Shown here: one piece after another, positions 12,106 to 21,000 of the stretch | Layout of the letters: every line of letters starts with the position of its first letter | Position numbering within the stretch: the stretch's first letter is position 1 | The notes under the pieces: generated by a model | What the model was told of the DNA's origin: nothing | Databases searched by the model: none | What the model saw: the letters and a program-made list of their open reading frames with translations, nothing else | Program-made: the position numbers and the translations under genes | Assembly (NCBI RefSeq): GCF_932526225.1 | Contig: NC_064047.1 | Span: 6,447,501-6,511,500 of the forward strand | DNA: 64,000 bases | Direction of reading: 5' to 3' | Source: Nematostella vectensis | Lineage: Eukaryota; Cnidaria; Anthozoa; Actiniaria; Edwardsiidae

Positions 12106-12528
12106 GTGACAGAATGTAGATGCCTCCCTGTCACACATTTTAAACCCTTTTACATTTCTGCAATGAGCATACAATATTTATGCTCTAATGATTGCAGCCA
12201 AAAAGTATCGCCCCTCACTCTGGCCATTGACGGGAAAGAGATCACGTGGCCTTTCTCGGTGTCAAATTCAAACCAAAATAAGCACATAAATAACTGCACC
12301 TGTCACACCAGAGAACGAGGAAAAAATAAAATCTCAAAATGAAACTAAACCCTTTCTGAAAAAAAATTCTGGCTTTTTTTTGTAAGCGCCAAATATGAAG
12401 TTGCTTTTTGTTGCTGTTATATTGCCTCTAAAGCCTGAGCGCGCGCTAGTTTGCCACCCAAAAAGTTACGTGATCTCTTAGCGTAAGTCTTCTATTGCTT
12501 TGTGGAATTTATGATTAGCATCACATAG

Positions 12529-12615
12529 CCGTAGCAGGCCTCGAATTATTGGGGGGGGGGGGGGGCACAACCACGCATTTACTTGCCCCAAGTGCCCCAC
12601 CCCCTGCTAAGGCCC
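12529..12615. mobile_element. hAT-like short element, internally deleted copy 2
   Basis: CCGTAGCAGGCCTCGAATTA at the left and AGTGCCCCACCCCCTGCTAA at the right reproduce the termini of copy 1, but most of the interior is missing and a G run separates the arms. Confidence 0.55.
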
Positions 12616-12891
12616 ATATCAAGAAAATTCAGCCAAAAATTGTCGTTTTTGCCAAACGCGGTCACTTCCATATAAGGAAACTAATATATTCCTTATTTGG
12701 AAAAAAAACTGCATGATTCTTGTTATTTTAAGGTTCCCGTGCCGCAGGTGCTTCGTTAACATTATGACCTGCAATCAGAAGAGAAAAACAGTGACTGTGA
12801 CCATATTTAGTCAATCGAGAAAGTATCTGGAAAGAGACTAAGAGTCCTCGGTACCAGTCCCTAAAAACGACAACGTTTTCTTCATATTATC

Positions 12892-13014
12892 TGTAACAGT
12901 TATAACGCTATACAATAAAGTATGTAACAGTTGCTAAAACAACAACGGGTTTTCAGTTCTGAACGTATTCCGCCATCTTGGAACCGACGCGCATGCGCTA
13001 GTCCCAGTCCTACA
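12892..13014 (-). repeat. 3' LTR of the retrotransposon
   Basis: A 123-bp copy that begins TGTAGG and ends GTTACA on the minus strand (TG...CA termini). It differs from the other LTR at three positions. Confidence 0.9.
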
Positions 13015-13026
13015 CTGTCCCCTTCC
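13015..13026 (-). other. Polypurine tract next to the 3' LTR
   Basis: On the minus strand GGAAGGGGACAG directly precedes the 3' LTR, the expected place for the plus-strand primer of an LTR retroelement. Confidence 0.7.
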
Positions 13027-13050
13027 TATCTAGAAATATGTCCCCATATT

Positions 13051-13488
13051 TTATCCCTCAGTGTTGTAATCTCTCATCCAAATCGGGGGATGACGAACAC
13101 GCCGAGGTCTCCTAGGAGCTGGTTTATCATACTCTGGATCATCTTCCTGTGGCTCGTCAGTCACCTCTGCTTCATCCCGGTGACCCGACTCATCTTCTTC
13201 TATCAGTGTAAGGTTCCGGTCAGAGTTGTTTGACAGTGGGGTCTGATGTTCGTTATGGGCCTGTGGCTTTGAGGCCACCTGGACTTCAGATGTGTCAAGA
13301 CTCCCCAAGAATGGCTTAAGCTGATTGTGGTGTACTACACGTGTCTTCAGTCCAACATGTTTACCCTGACCACAATACTTTATCCAATACACAACTTCAT
13401 TCAGCCGTTTTACCACTATCCAGGGTCCACTCCACGGTCGGTTCAGCTTCATACACCTCCCTCTTCTCATCTTCTTGTCAAACCACAA
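13051..13488 (-). pseudogene. Retrotransposon integrase C-terminal region
   Basis: The open frame contains a segment typical of the end of Ty3/gypsy integrases (RPWSGPWIVVKRLNEVVYWI, then VVHHNQLKPF), followed by an acidic and proline-rich tail. It is in the same frame as the upstream integrase core fragment but separated from it by a stop codon region between 13489 and 13563. Confidence 0.8.
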
Positions 13489-13563
13489 AACCTGATCACC
13501 TTTTTTGAATATCTTCTCTTTTGCCCAGCGATCATAATAGCTCTTCTGAGACTGATGAGACAG

Positions 13564-13902
13564 TTAAAGAGTGTCCCTAGCCACTTTATGAGCTTTCTGG
13601 AGACGGCTCTTTAGTTGCAACGCAAACTCTGCATGATCCAGCCGCACTTCTGGCATAAAAGCGGTGTCAACTAAGTCAGTTGAAAGGCTCAACTCTCGTC
13701 CAAACTCCAGGTAGCTAGGAGTATATCCAGTGCTACTGTGAACTGCTGTGTTGTATGCCAAACAGGTAGTGGATAGGTAGAGATCCCAGTTCTTTTGATC
13801 GTCACTCACTACTTTGGCCAACATTGCGTTAACGGTTCGTATACTTCTTTCTGAAGCACCATCAGACTGAGGATGAAATGGTGTCGTCCTTGTCTTCATC
13901 AC
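13564..13902 (-). pseudogene. Retrotransposon integrase core, second part
   Basis: It contains TPFHPQSDGASERSIRTVNA, the region around the catalytic glutamate of DDE integrases, and CLAYNTAVHSSTGYTPSYLE, a typical following block. It ends at a stop, so the product is broken. Confidence 0.88.
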
Positions 13903-13940
13903 CTCAAAATACTGACAAATCTCCTCGATGTTCTGGCTGT

Positions 13941-14135
13941 TTAGATTAGCTCCCTGGTTACTATGCAGTTGTTCAGGTGCTCGTGTCTTGGAATCCAGCC
14001 ATCTGTTATTCTCTTGGCAATGGTCTCAGACTTCTGGTTTCTTAAAGGAAACAACTCCAGCCACGTCGTGAAATGATCGACCCATGACAAGACAGTACTG
14101 ACTTCCGGGGCTGCTTTTGGGATATTCAACCACAT
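13941..14135 (-). pseudogene. Retrotransposon integrase core, first part (shifted frame)
   Basis: WVDHFTTWLELFPLRNQKSE is the start of the integrase catalytic core around its first aspartate. It is in a different frame from both the upstream RNase H/zinc-binding frame (14026-15024) and the downstream fragment, showing frameshifts on either side. Confidence 0.8.
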
Positions 14136-15024
14136 CCATTGTCACCAATTCTCCTGTCCGAGATGTCACGATTGGTCTTAACGGAGCCTTGTATTCCGGA
14201 ACGGGATTTCGTCTCTGCTGACAGACTTGACAATTTCTACACCAATTTTCCACGTCCGTTGCCATACACGGCCAGAAGAATCTGTCTCGGATCCTTTGGA
14301 GTGTCTTAGTGCTTCCAAGGTGTCCTGCATCATCATGTAGCATTTGCAACACCCTTTTCGTCAGAGTAGATGGAATCACGACTTGGGTAACACCTCTATT
14401 CTGTTCTCTTTTGTGTCGAAGCACACAATCCTCACCCAGAGTTAGGTAAGGCATTTCCTTGTAGAGTGCTCGGAGCTCCTTTCCTTGCACGTCCTGTTGA
14501 GCCGGTGGCTTGTGTAATAACCACAGCTTCACTTCCTTGGTGACCGGATAACTGTCCTGTTGCTGAACTATGTACTCAATTGACCACTCCGCAACATCAC
14601 TAGTGGTTACATTCTGAATTCTACTCAATGCATCTGCACCCGTGTTCTTCCAGCCAGGAATGTGGTGCACCTTGCACTGAAACTCTCTGAACTTATCCAC
14701 CCATCTCCATAGCCGGCCATTATTTTCTTGTGTCCTAGTCAAGAGCCACTTCAGGGACTGGTGATCAGTATAGAGATCAAACTCCTTGCCTAGTAGGTAT
14801 GGGCGATAAGCTTTCAGGGCCTGGATAACCGCAAGGCATTCTTTCTCTGTGGTAGAGTAATTGCATTCAGCTTTGTTTAGCTTTCTTCCTCCGAACGCCA
14901 CCGGTCGCTTTACTCCCTCTCTGTCTGTCTGCTCTAGATAGTATCCGATGGCCCGGTTAGAGGCATCACACGTCACTGCGAACCGTCCATGTTGAGATGG
15001 TAGAGACAGTGGACTGACGTACAC
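14026..15024 (-). pseudogene. Retrotransposon RNase H and integrase zinc-binding domains
   Basis: The N-terminal part shows RNase H features (FAVTCDAS with the first aspartate, TEKECLAV with the glutamate, DLYTDHQSLKWLL with the next aspartate). The C-terminal part has the integrase HHCC zinc-binding pattern (LHDDAGH ... CRNCQVC). It is the longest intact piece of the element at 332 codons and runs out of frame inside the integrase core. Confidence 0.9.
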
Positions 15025-15140
15025 AACAGCTGTTTCAAGCTCTCAAACGCCTGATCACATTCTGGGGACCAGCAGAAATCTTGCTTATTGAGCAGATCAT
15101 GAAGTGGGGCAACCTCTGAAAAGCCTTTAACAAAGCGTCT

Positions 15141-15338
15141 CTAGAATGTACACACACCGATGAACTTCCGCAGCTCTTCTTCGTTGGTTGGAGTCTCCCA
15201 CTGACGGATATCTAACTTCTCTGGTTGAGGCCTGACACCGTTCTGGTCAATAACATGACCCAGGAACTTCACTGATCTTGTTGCAAACTGGCTCTTCTTA
15301 ATCGACTTAAAACCAGATGCCCTTACTGCTTGCAGCAT
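15141..15338 (-). pseudogene. Retrotransposon RT thumb/connection fragment
   Basis: VKFLGHVIDQNGVRPQPEKL and the following EELRKFIGVCTF are typical of the region after the RT active site in Ty3/gypsy elements. It is in another frame from the RT fragment before it. Confidence 0.85.
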
Positions 15339-15352
15339 CCTCTCTATCCCTC

Positions 15353-15943
15353 TTAGATGTTCTTCAAAGCTAGAGTGGAAACAGATGACGTCGTCATATC
15401 ATCTGCATCTAGGACTTGCAACATATCCTCTACTACTGATTGGAACGTTCCAGGTGCCCCTGTCAGGCCAAAGGGCATGCGACAGTACTGGTACAATCCA
15501 AACGGGGTTGTAAAAGCTGTCTTAGCTCTGTCCTCGGGTGCAACTTCAACCTGGTGATACCCAGACACCATATCAATTGTTGTGAAGTAAGATGCGTCAG
15601 CCAGACTGTCTAAGGACTCGGTGATGTTGGGCAAGGGGTAGCTGGTAACCCGCGTACCTTCGTTGAGCTTTCTGTAATCTACGCATATTCTAAGCCCCCC
15701 GGAAGGTTTTCGAACAATGACTAGTGGACTTGCCCATTCTGATGATGACTTCTCAATAACACCGTCCTCTAGCATAGCCTTTAGGTCTGCCTTTACTTCT
15801 TCCCTGTATGCAAAGGGTATTCTGCGCAGCTGTTGCTTCGCTGGAGTTGTACCTGGCTTCAAATGAATATGATGCTGAACGTTAGCACTACATTTTCCTA
15901 TGTCTCGTTTTCCCTGCGAAAACACATCAGCATACGAGGTCAA
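15353..15943 (-). pseudogene. Retrotransposon reverse transcriptase palm/fingers fragment
   Basis: Seen directly: LRICVDYRKLN, TTIDMVSGYHQV with the first catalytic aspartate, and MPFGLTGAPGTFQ. The frame is lost just before the conserved aspartate pair of the YxDD box, whose DDV reads in another frame, so the enzyme is inactive as written. Confidence 0.92.
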
Positions 15944-16404
15944 CAGATTTTCTAGTTTCTCCCTTTCATTGGTGCCTAGTTAACTGTCCGACAAGTCAAT
16001 ACCAAGCTTTTTCAAGTTTATGACTTTATCATTGTCAGAAACACCCACAGCTACCAGTGTCTACTTAGAGCTAAGGGGCTCGGAAAATGTATCCACGGTA
16101 GTCAGACTACCCACTTGTGACTGGTGATTGGGACAGATTAACAGCCTTCATCCAGAACTTCTTGCCTGAAACAAGTGCCTTTGTCAAAAGTACCCCCCCC
16201 CCCCTGGTGTTGTGGTTGCTTCAAACATCCCCTCACTGTTCCCATTATCTTCACACCGCAAGGGTATAAATGCCTGATGCCTGGCTGGAAGATCAATGGT
16301 ACAGAAGGCAACTACAGGGGTAGCATCATCCTCAACCGATACTCATCTGCACTTACTAGAGACAAGCGGGATTTCCTGGTCATCAAGAAAAAGACTATTG
16401 TCCC

Positions 16405-16719
16405 TTAAACCACACCATTCCCTATGGTGGGCATCAATAAAATAGGCCCCCAATACCGAGTCTGCAAGTCATCCACCAACAGGAACCTCCATGACATCTC
16501 CCGGCCTCCCAGCAACAATGTCACTTGGGACTCCCCTCTCACCCCAATGGGTTCACGTGTTATTGGAAGTGGATGCACTTTGGACTCTGTTATTATAAGG
16601 CCTGGTACTGATGAGCTTATTAGACTCACCTCTGCGCCTGTGTCGATCAAAAAGGTGCACTTCACTTGGTTCACCTCTGCCTCAACTTGGTATGACTGTC
16701 GTCGACACCCTGTCTGCAA
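16405..16719 (-). pseudogene. Retrotransposon aspartic protease
   Basis: FLIDTGAEVSLIS carries the D-T-G catalytic triad of retropepsins. The frame differs from the gag/zinc-knuckle frame, which might reflect a gag-pol frameshift or decay. Confidence 0.85.
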
Positions 16720-16742
16720 TGTGATGACCTACTTTTGTGTTC

Positions 16743-17060
16743 TCAAGGCTGGTGTCGGGGTGTTCCACCAGCCTTGTTCTCGTTTAAATTATTACCCGTT
16801 ACGGATGGGCAATCTCTAGCCCAATGACCCTTTCCTTTGCACTTTCTGCATAAATCCGTGGGCCTTGGACCTCTCCTTTGAAAAGCATTGTTTCCTCCCT
16901 TTCTGATAGCTGCCGTGACCTTCTCTTCGACAAGTTTGTCAACTAGGTCATTAACCCCCTCTTGAATAGCACCCCGTACTTGCTGTGGGTTACTTGCTCT
17001 TTGTTCCTCTTCCAGATTAGCAATTCTTTTTATTACTGTTTCTATGGGGGTTTTTAACAA
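16743..17060 (-). pseudogene. Retrotransposon nucleocapsid zinc knuckle
   Basis: CRKCKGKGHWARDCPS is a C-x2-C-x4-H-x4-C zinc knuckle, preceded by a region with coiled-coil character. It is in the same frame as gag, from which it is separated by an in-frame stop at 17133-17135. Confidence 0.88.
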
Positions 17061-17132
17061 ATCGTCCTGACGGACCAGTATCTCCCTCAGCTTGGAATTT
17101 AGCCCGTTGATAAATTGACACAGAATGTCCTC

Positions 17133-17585
17133 CTAAGCTCTGGTGTTATAATAATCAAAAGCTGCTTCCTGTCGGGAGTGCCTGTCCCTTTGTGCATCAG
17201 TCGGGTCTTCTGGTAGCGTTTCAACTACAGGTGGGACATGAGCCCTTGAGTAAGCGATTCGTAGGGCAGATAAATACGAGTGGAGCGGCTCCCCTTCAGC
17301 TCTAATTCGCTCGGCAAATTCCTTTTTGTATTTTAGTATTGCTAGCCGTCCTTCAAATCTGTCCTTCAATGCTTTACACAAGGCCCGGTAACTTCTTCTA
17401 ACTGAATCCTCCTGCTCATGGTAGAAAGCTTTCGCTTCGTCTTTCAGATAAACGGCTAAATACTGCCCTGCCTTCTCGTCTTGCCATTCATTTAGCGAGA
17501 CATAAATCTCGAAATCCCGTAGGAATTCCCTAATATCTTCTCGTCCACTGAACTTAGCGTCGGGCAAAACAGTCTTCGATCCCAT
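17133..17585 (-). pseudogene. Retrotransposon gag N-terminal part
   Basis: The start ATG at 17585 (MGSKTVLPDAKFSGRE) lies 15 bp inside the element from the 5' LTR; an apparent upstream extension is only LTR sequence. The protein resembles Ty3/gypsy gag/capsid (FLRDFEIYVSLNEWQDEKAG). A stop codon ends it early. Confidence 0.8.
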
Positions 17586-17600
17586 CTTGGCTGCCACCAA
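17586..17600 (-). other. Putative tRNA primer-binding site
   Basis: The 15 bases between the 5' LTR and the gag start read TTGGTGGCAGCCAAG on the minus strand. TGG near the start fits pairing with a tRNA 3' CCA end. The tRNA was not identified. Confidence 0.5.
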
Positions 17601-17723
17601 TGTAACAGTTATAACGCTATACAATAAAGTATGTAACAGTTGCTAAAACAACAACGGGTTTTCACTTCTGAACGTATTCCGCCATCTTGGGACCGACGCG
17701 CATGCGATAGTCCCAGTCCTACA
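17601..17723 (-). repeat. 5' LTR of the retrotransposon
   Basis: A 123-bp direct repeat of 12892-13014 with three substitutions. It contains an AATAAA-like word only on the plus strand, and its promoter elements are not clear. Confidence 0.9.
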
Positions 17724-18035
17724 CATCAACTAAACTATCAATATCCAAAAGGACAAACGCTCTCTGTTGACCTTGTAATGCTATAACGTGACGGAATTTA
17801 TGTAAAATAAATGAATAGCAAATCATTGCTTTAGGTACTTATTTTTAAAAGTGTAGAAGTCCGCTCGTGAGGCCTAATAGAATTGGCTAGATTACCTCAT
17901 TGTTCTTGTGCACCAGTCAAATCTGGTAAAATCTTCTGATAGCTTCATACATGACCCTAATTTTTACAGTAGTCGTAAATGTCACATGTTTAGTCCGCGG
18001 TAATAGTCTTTAATGTCGATCAGCCAAACAGCCAG

Positions 18036-18205
18036 GTTTTATTTGCAAGAAAACTTAAAAAAAACCATCCACGATAAAAGTTTCATACATTGTTAACGAT
18101 ATTTAATTGAAAATTTTCAGTCACTTGCTTGAATTAACTCTGCAGGAGCGTTAATTGGCGGCGTGATTGACCTCATTAAGGTGACTATGCAAACTAAGAG
18201 TGATC
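18036..18205. repeat. Intergenic segment shared with 42365-42560
   Basis: The order of matching words (TTATTTGCAAGAAAACTT, GTTAACGATATTTAATTGAAAAT, ACTTGCTTGAA, GGCGGCGTGATTG) recurs near 42.4 kb with moderate divergence. It is either a dispersed element or a trace of segmental duplication in the lectin cluster. Confidence 0.6.
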
Positions 18206-18769
18206 GACTTTTAAATTTCATTGTTATTTGAATTAACCAAATGTCTGGCCCCTGCGGTTGCCATTAGATAACAAAAGCTTCGTCTGAGCCGAAAATTGTC
18301 TGTGCGTAGTGTCTCGCTTAAAGCAACACTATTCATCGTAAAAAGCAGAGAGTGCGCATGTGCATTGCTGTAGGTGGTCATATGTGTCATGTGTGTGTGG
18401 TGGGGGGGGGGGGAGGGGAAAAGTATGGCATGCCCCCCCCCCCTCAGTTGATTTATTGTCTATGTCTCGTACCTTCCTTATGGGGCCCAGTAATTCAAAT
18501 TCTGCTAACGTCGTGTTTTATTACTGCAGTGTTGGGGGAGAGTTGATCTTCTTATCTCGGGTTCAAGCTTGTCAGGCAAGAGTGTTACAGTAGCTAAACA
18601 AAAGGACACGTAAAGTAATGAGGAAGTAGACCTTTCTGTTGCAGTAGCATTCATTTGTTTTTTAAATTGTCATCAAAGTGCGCTTCGATTAAATAAGCGG
18701 GATTTTCTGTCAAAAAAAATAAATAAATAAAAAATTGGGCGGCAGTAAAATGGTGGTCGCTGCCGCTTA

Positions 18770-18965
18770 GTTAAGATGGCCGGCCTATGGCGAAGGTGGT
18801 CGCTTTATTGGAGGTATAAAATACAGCGATCAGGAGACCAATATTTATTGACTTTTTGAGGTGTCCGCTGAAAAGAGGGTGGTCGCTTAGTAGAGGTAAA
18901 AAATACAGCGACTGAGTGACCAGTATTTCTGGACTTTGGAAAATGGCCGCATAATAGAGGTAGTG
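18770..18965. repeat. Two-copy tandem repeat of about 84 bp
   Basis: Two adjacent copies share GGTCGCTT, GAGGTA(T/A)AAAATACAGCGA, and GACCA(A/G)TATTT, with about three quarters identity by eye. Confidence 0.6.
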
Positions 18966-19830
18966 CTGTATAGCAAGTCCCATGGTTAAGAGGTTGCAAT
19001 GTTATTTGTTTTGGTACGTTTGTAAAATACTGTCCCTGTAGTATTCACGATAATACAGTGACATCCGTGCTATGGAATGCATGAATTATCTTCTCTGTTA
19101 TTTTTTTCTAAAACCGGCATTTATTAAAACAGAAAGGGGGTATTAAGTGTAAATTATTAATTGATCCCGAAGGCTACTATTGTCACATAAACATTTTGTT
19201 GTTTATCGAAGATATAATCTCAAAAGAGTACACACGTGTAAGATAACATTCTCGCTTTGATCACACGCTCGATCATGACCGTGGAACGTTTAATCGAGGT
19301 GATTTCACCGCAGCGTACATTCGACACCATTACTACCAATTAGCCAATCGATTAAAGAAAAGCTCACTTTATTTCACTATTTTACCGATATGTAAATTCC
19401 TAGCATCGAACTTGGTTAACATTTCATGATCGCTCACTTTACATCAGCGTTTGTTATTTCTAATACTGTTTTATTTGTACAAAATGAACTAAATACATTG
19501 GCCAAACAATTATGGCGAGACATCGAGGGAAGGGCCAACTGAGAAATAGGTAACAAAAAATCTAAATGAAACTCTCGTCAAGAGGTTCAATTCTATCCAG
19601 GTAAGCTCTTCATCCAAACGGCAGTCTTTTCTGTTTTTATATTACATTCCTAATATACAGCTTTGTGAAGGATTGTATTAAAATACAAGAACTTCTTTTT
19701 TTGTGCCACCAAGGACGATACTATTACCTGATGGGTAGAAAAACACTAAACTCGGCCTTGCAACTAAAACTGTAATTTGTACCTTTAACCGTTTCTTTTT
19801 ATTTGTTATCTTTATTTGTTGATTTTGTAA

Positions 19831-20573
19831 TTCTGTTTTTCAAAAATAGCCTAGTTGTAGTCTAGCCTATTGCATAGTTGATTTTTGATAGAAAAGAAAA
19901 AGGAAAGAAAAAGAAGAAAGACTTTGCAAGCAAAACGCTACATGCCAAAAACGCTACATGCCTAATTTACTTCGGAGCATGAAGTGCATATAGCTATTGT
20001 TCATTTCCATAGGTTTTGGTTAAAGTAATAGCTATTTGCTACTGAATATCTCCGTGGTTTCCGTGGTACAAGACTCGGTCGTTCGTGGCCACCAGAGGTT
20101 AGATCAGGTTAATATAAGAATAACTTGGCAGATAATGTTACTCTGTTATTCTGTTTTTCAAAAATAGCCTAGTTGTAGTCTAGCCTATTGCATAGTTGAT
20201 TTTTGATAGAAAAGAAAAAGGAAAGAAAAAGAAGAAAGACTTTGCAAGCAAAACGCTACATGCCAAAAACGCTACATGCCAAATTTACTTCGGAGCATGA
20301 AGTGCATATAGCTATTGTTCATTTCCATAGGCACCCTTCAATTTATAAAATTCTCAGATACATTTTTGGGGCATTTTTCGGATTAAAACTCATATTTTCA
20401 GGAATTTGCTTTGTTTCCGCATCACTCTCGATAGTGATTGTAGGTTTTGGTTAAAGTAATAGCTATTTGCTACTGAATATCTCCGTGGTTTCCGTGGTAC
20501 AAGACTCGGTCGTTCGTGGCCACCAGAGGTTAGATCAGGTTAATATAAGAATAACTTGGCAGATAATGTTACT
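19831..20573. repeat. Recent tandem duplication with an internal deletion
   Basis: The segment starting TTCTGTTTTTCAAAAATAGC at 19831 is repeated almost base for base from 20149. The first copy spans about 312 bp and the second about 425 bp. The difference is a block of about 113 bp present only in copy 2 (after TTCCATAG, before GTTTTGGTTAAAG). TAGG occurs at both edges of that block. The open frame at 20203-20454 arises from this duplication and is not a gene. Confidence 0.9.
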
Positions 20574-20915
20574 CCAAAGATCAATGACGGATTCTCAATG
20601 GGGATTTATTATTTTTCACGGTATCCTATTTAATTGTTTAACGATTGTACTATGCTGCTGTCGCTATGTTCAAATTATATATTATCGCATATAAAAAATA
20701 AAACTTAATCAAAAATTTAAATCATATATTATGGTATTAAAAAACTCACATCACATCACAAATGACAAAAAAACATTAATCATCGTCTGCGCAGCTGCAT
20801 ATGATCTGTTCCAATTCTTTCATTCAATATTAACGCATGTTGGTATCTTTAGGACTTAATTGACTCCTTGAATTGACCAGTTCTGCTGTATTTCTTTTTC
20901 AGTGTGGAACGAGGT

Positions 20916-21000
20916 ATGTCTGTAAAAGATTTAGGCTGGGTTGTTGTCGTTTTGATGTCGGCAGGAATGACCCTCTCACAGGTGCCAACAATAATGATAC
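20916..21000 (+). CDS. Signal-peptide exon of lectin gene B
   Basis: The ATG at 20916 gives MSVKDLGWVVVVLMSAGMTL followed by SQVPTIMI, a typical short n-region and hydrophobic core. The donor is GTAAGT at 21001, phase 1. The exon appears to begin at an acceptor around 20902, so the first part would be 5' UTR. Confidence 0.8.

Larger units (their letters stand above)
12892..17723 (-). mobile_element. Ty3/gypsy-type LTR retrotransposon, decayed
   Basis: A 4.8-kb element read on the minus strand lies between two 123-bp direct repeats. Order on the minus strand: LTR, primer-binding region, gag, CCHC zinc knuckle, aspartic protease, reverse transcriptase, RNase H, integrase, C-terminal region, polypurine tract, LTR. 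Integrase after RNase H is the Ty3/gypsy order. Stops and frameshifts break both the gag and pol regions, so no full polyprotein is encoded. The LTRs differ at three sites. No obvious target-site duplication is visible (TTATC to the left, CATCA to the right). It sits between lectin loci A and B. Confidence 0.93.
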
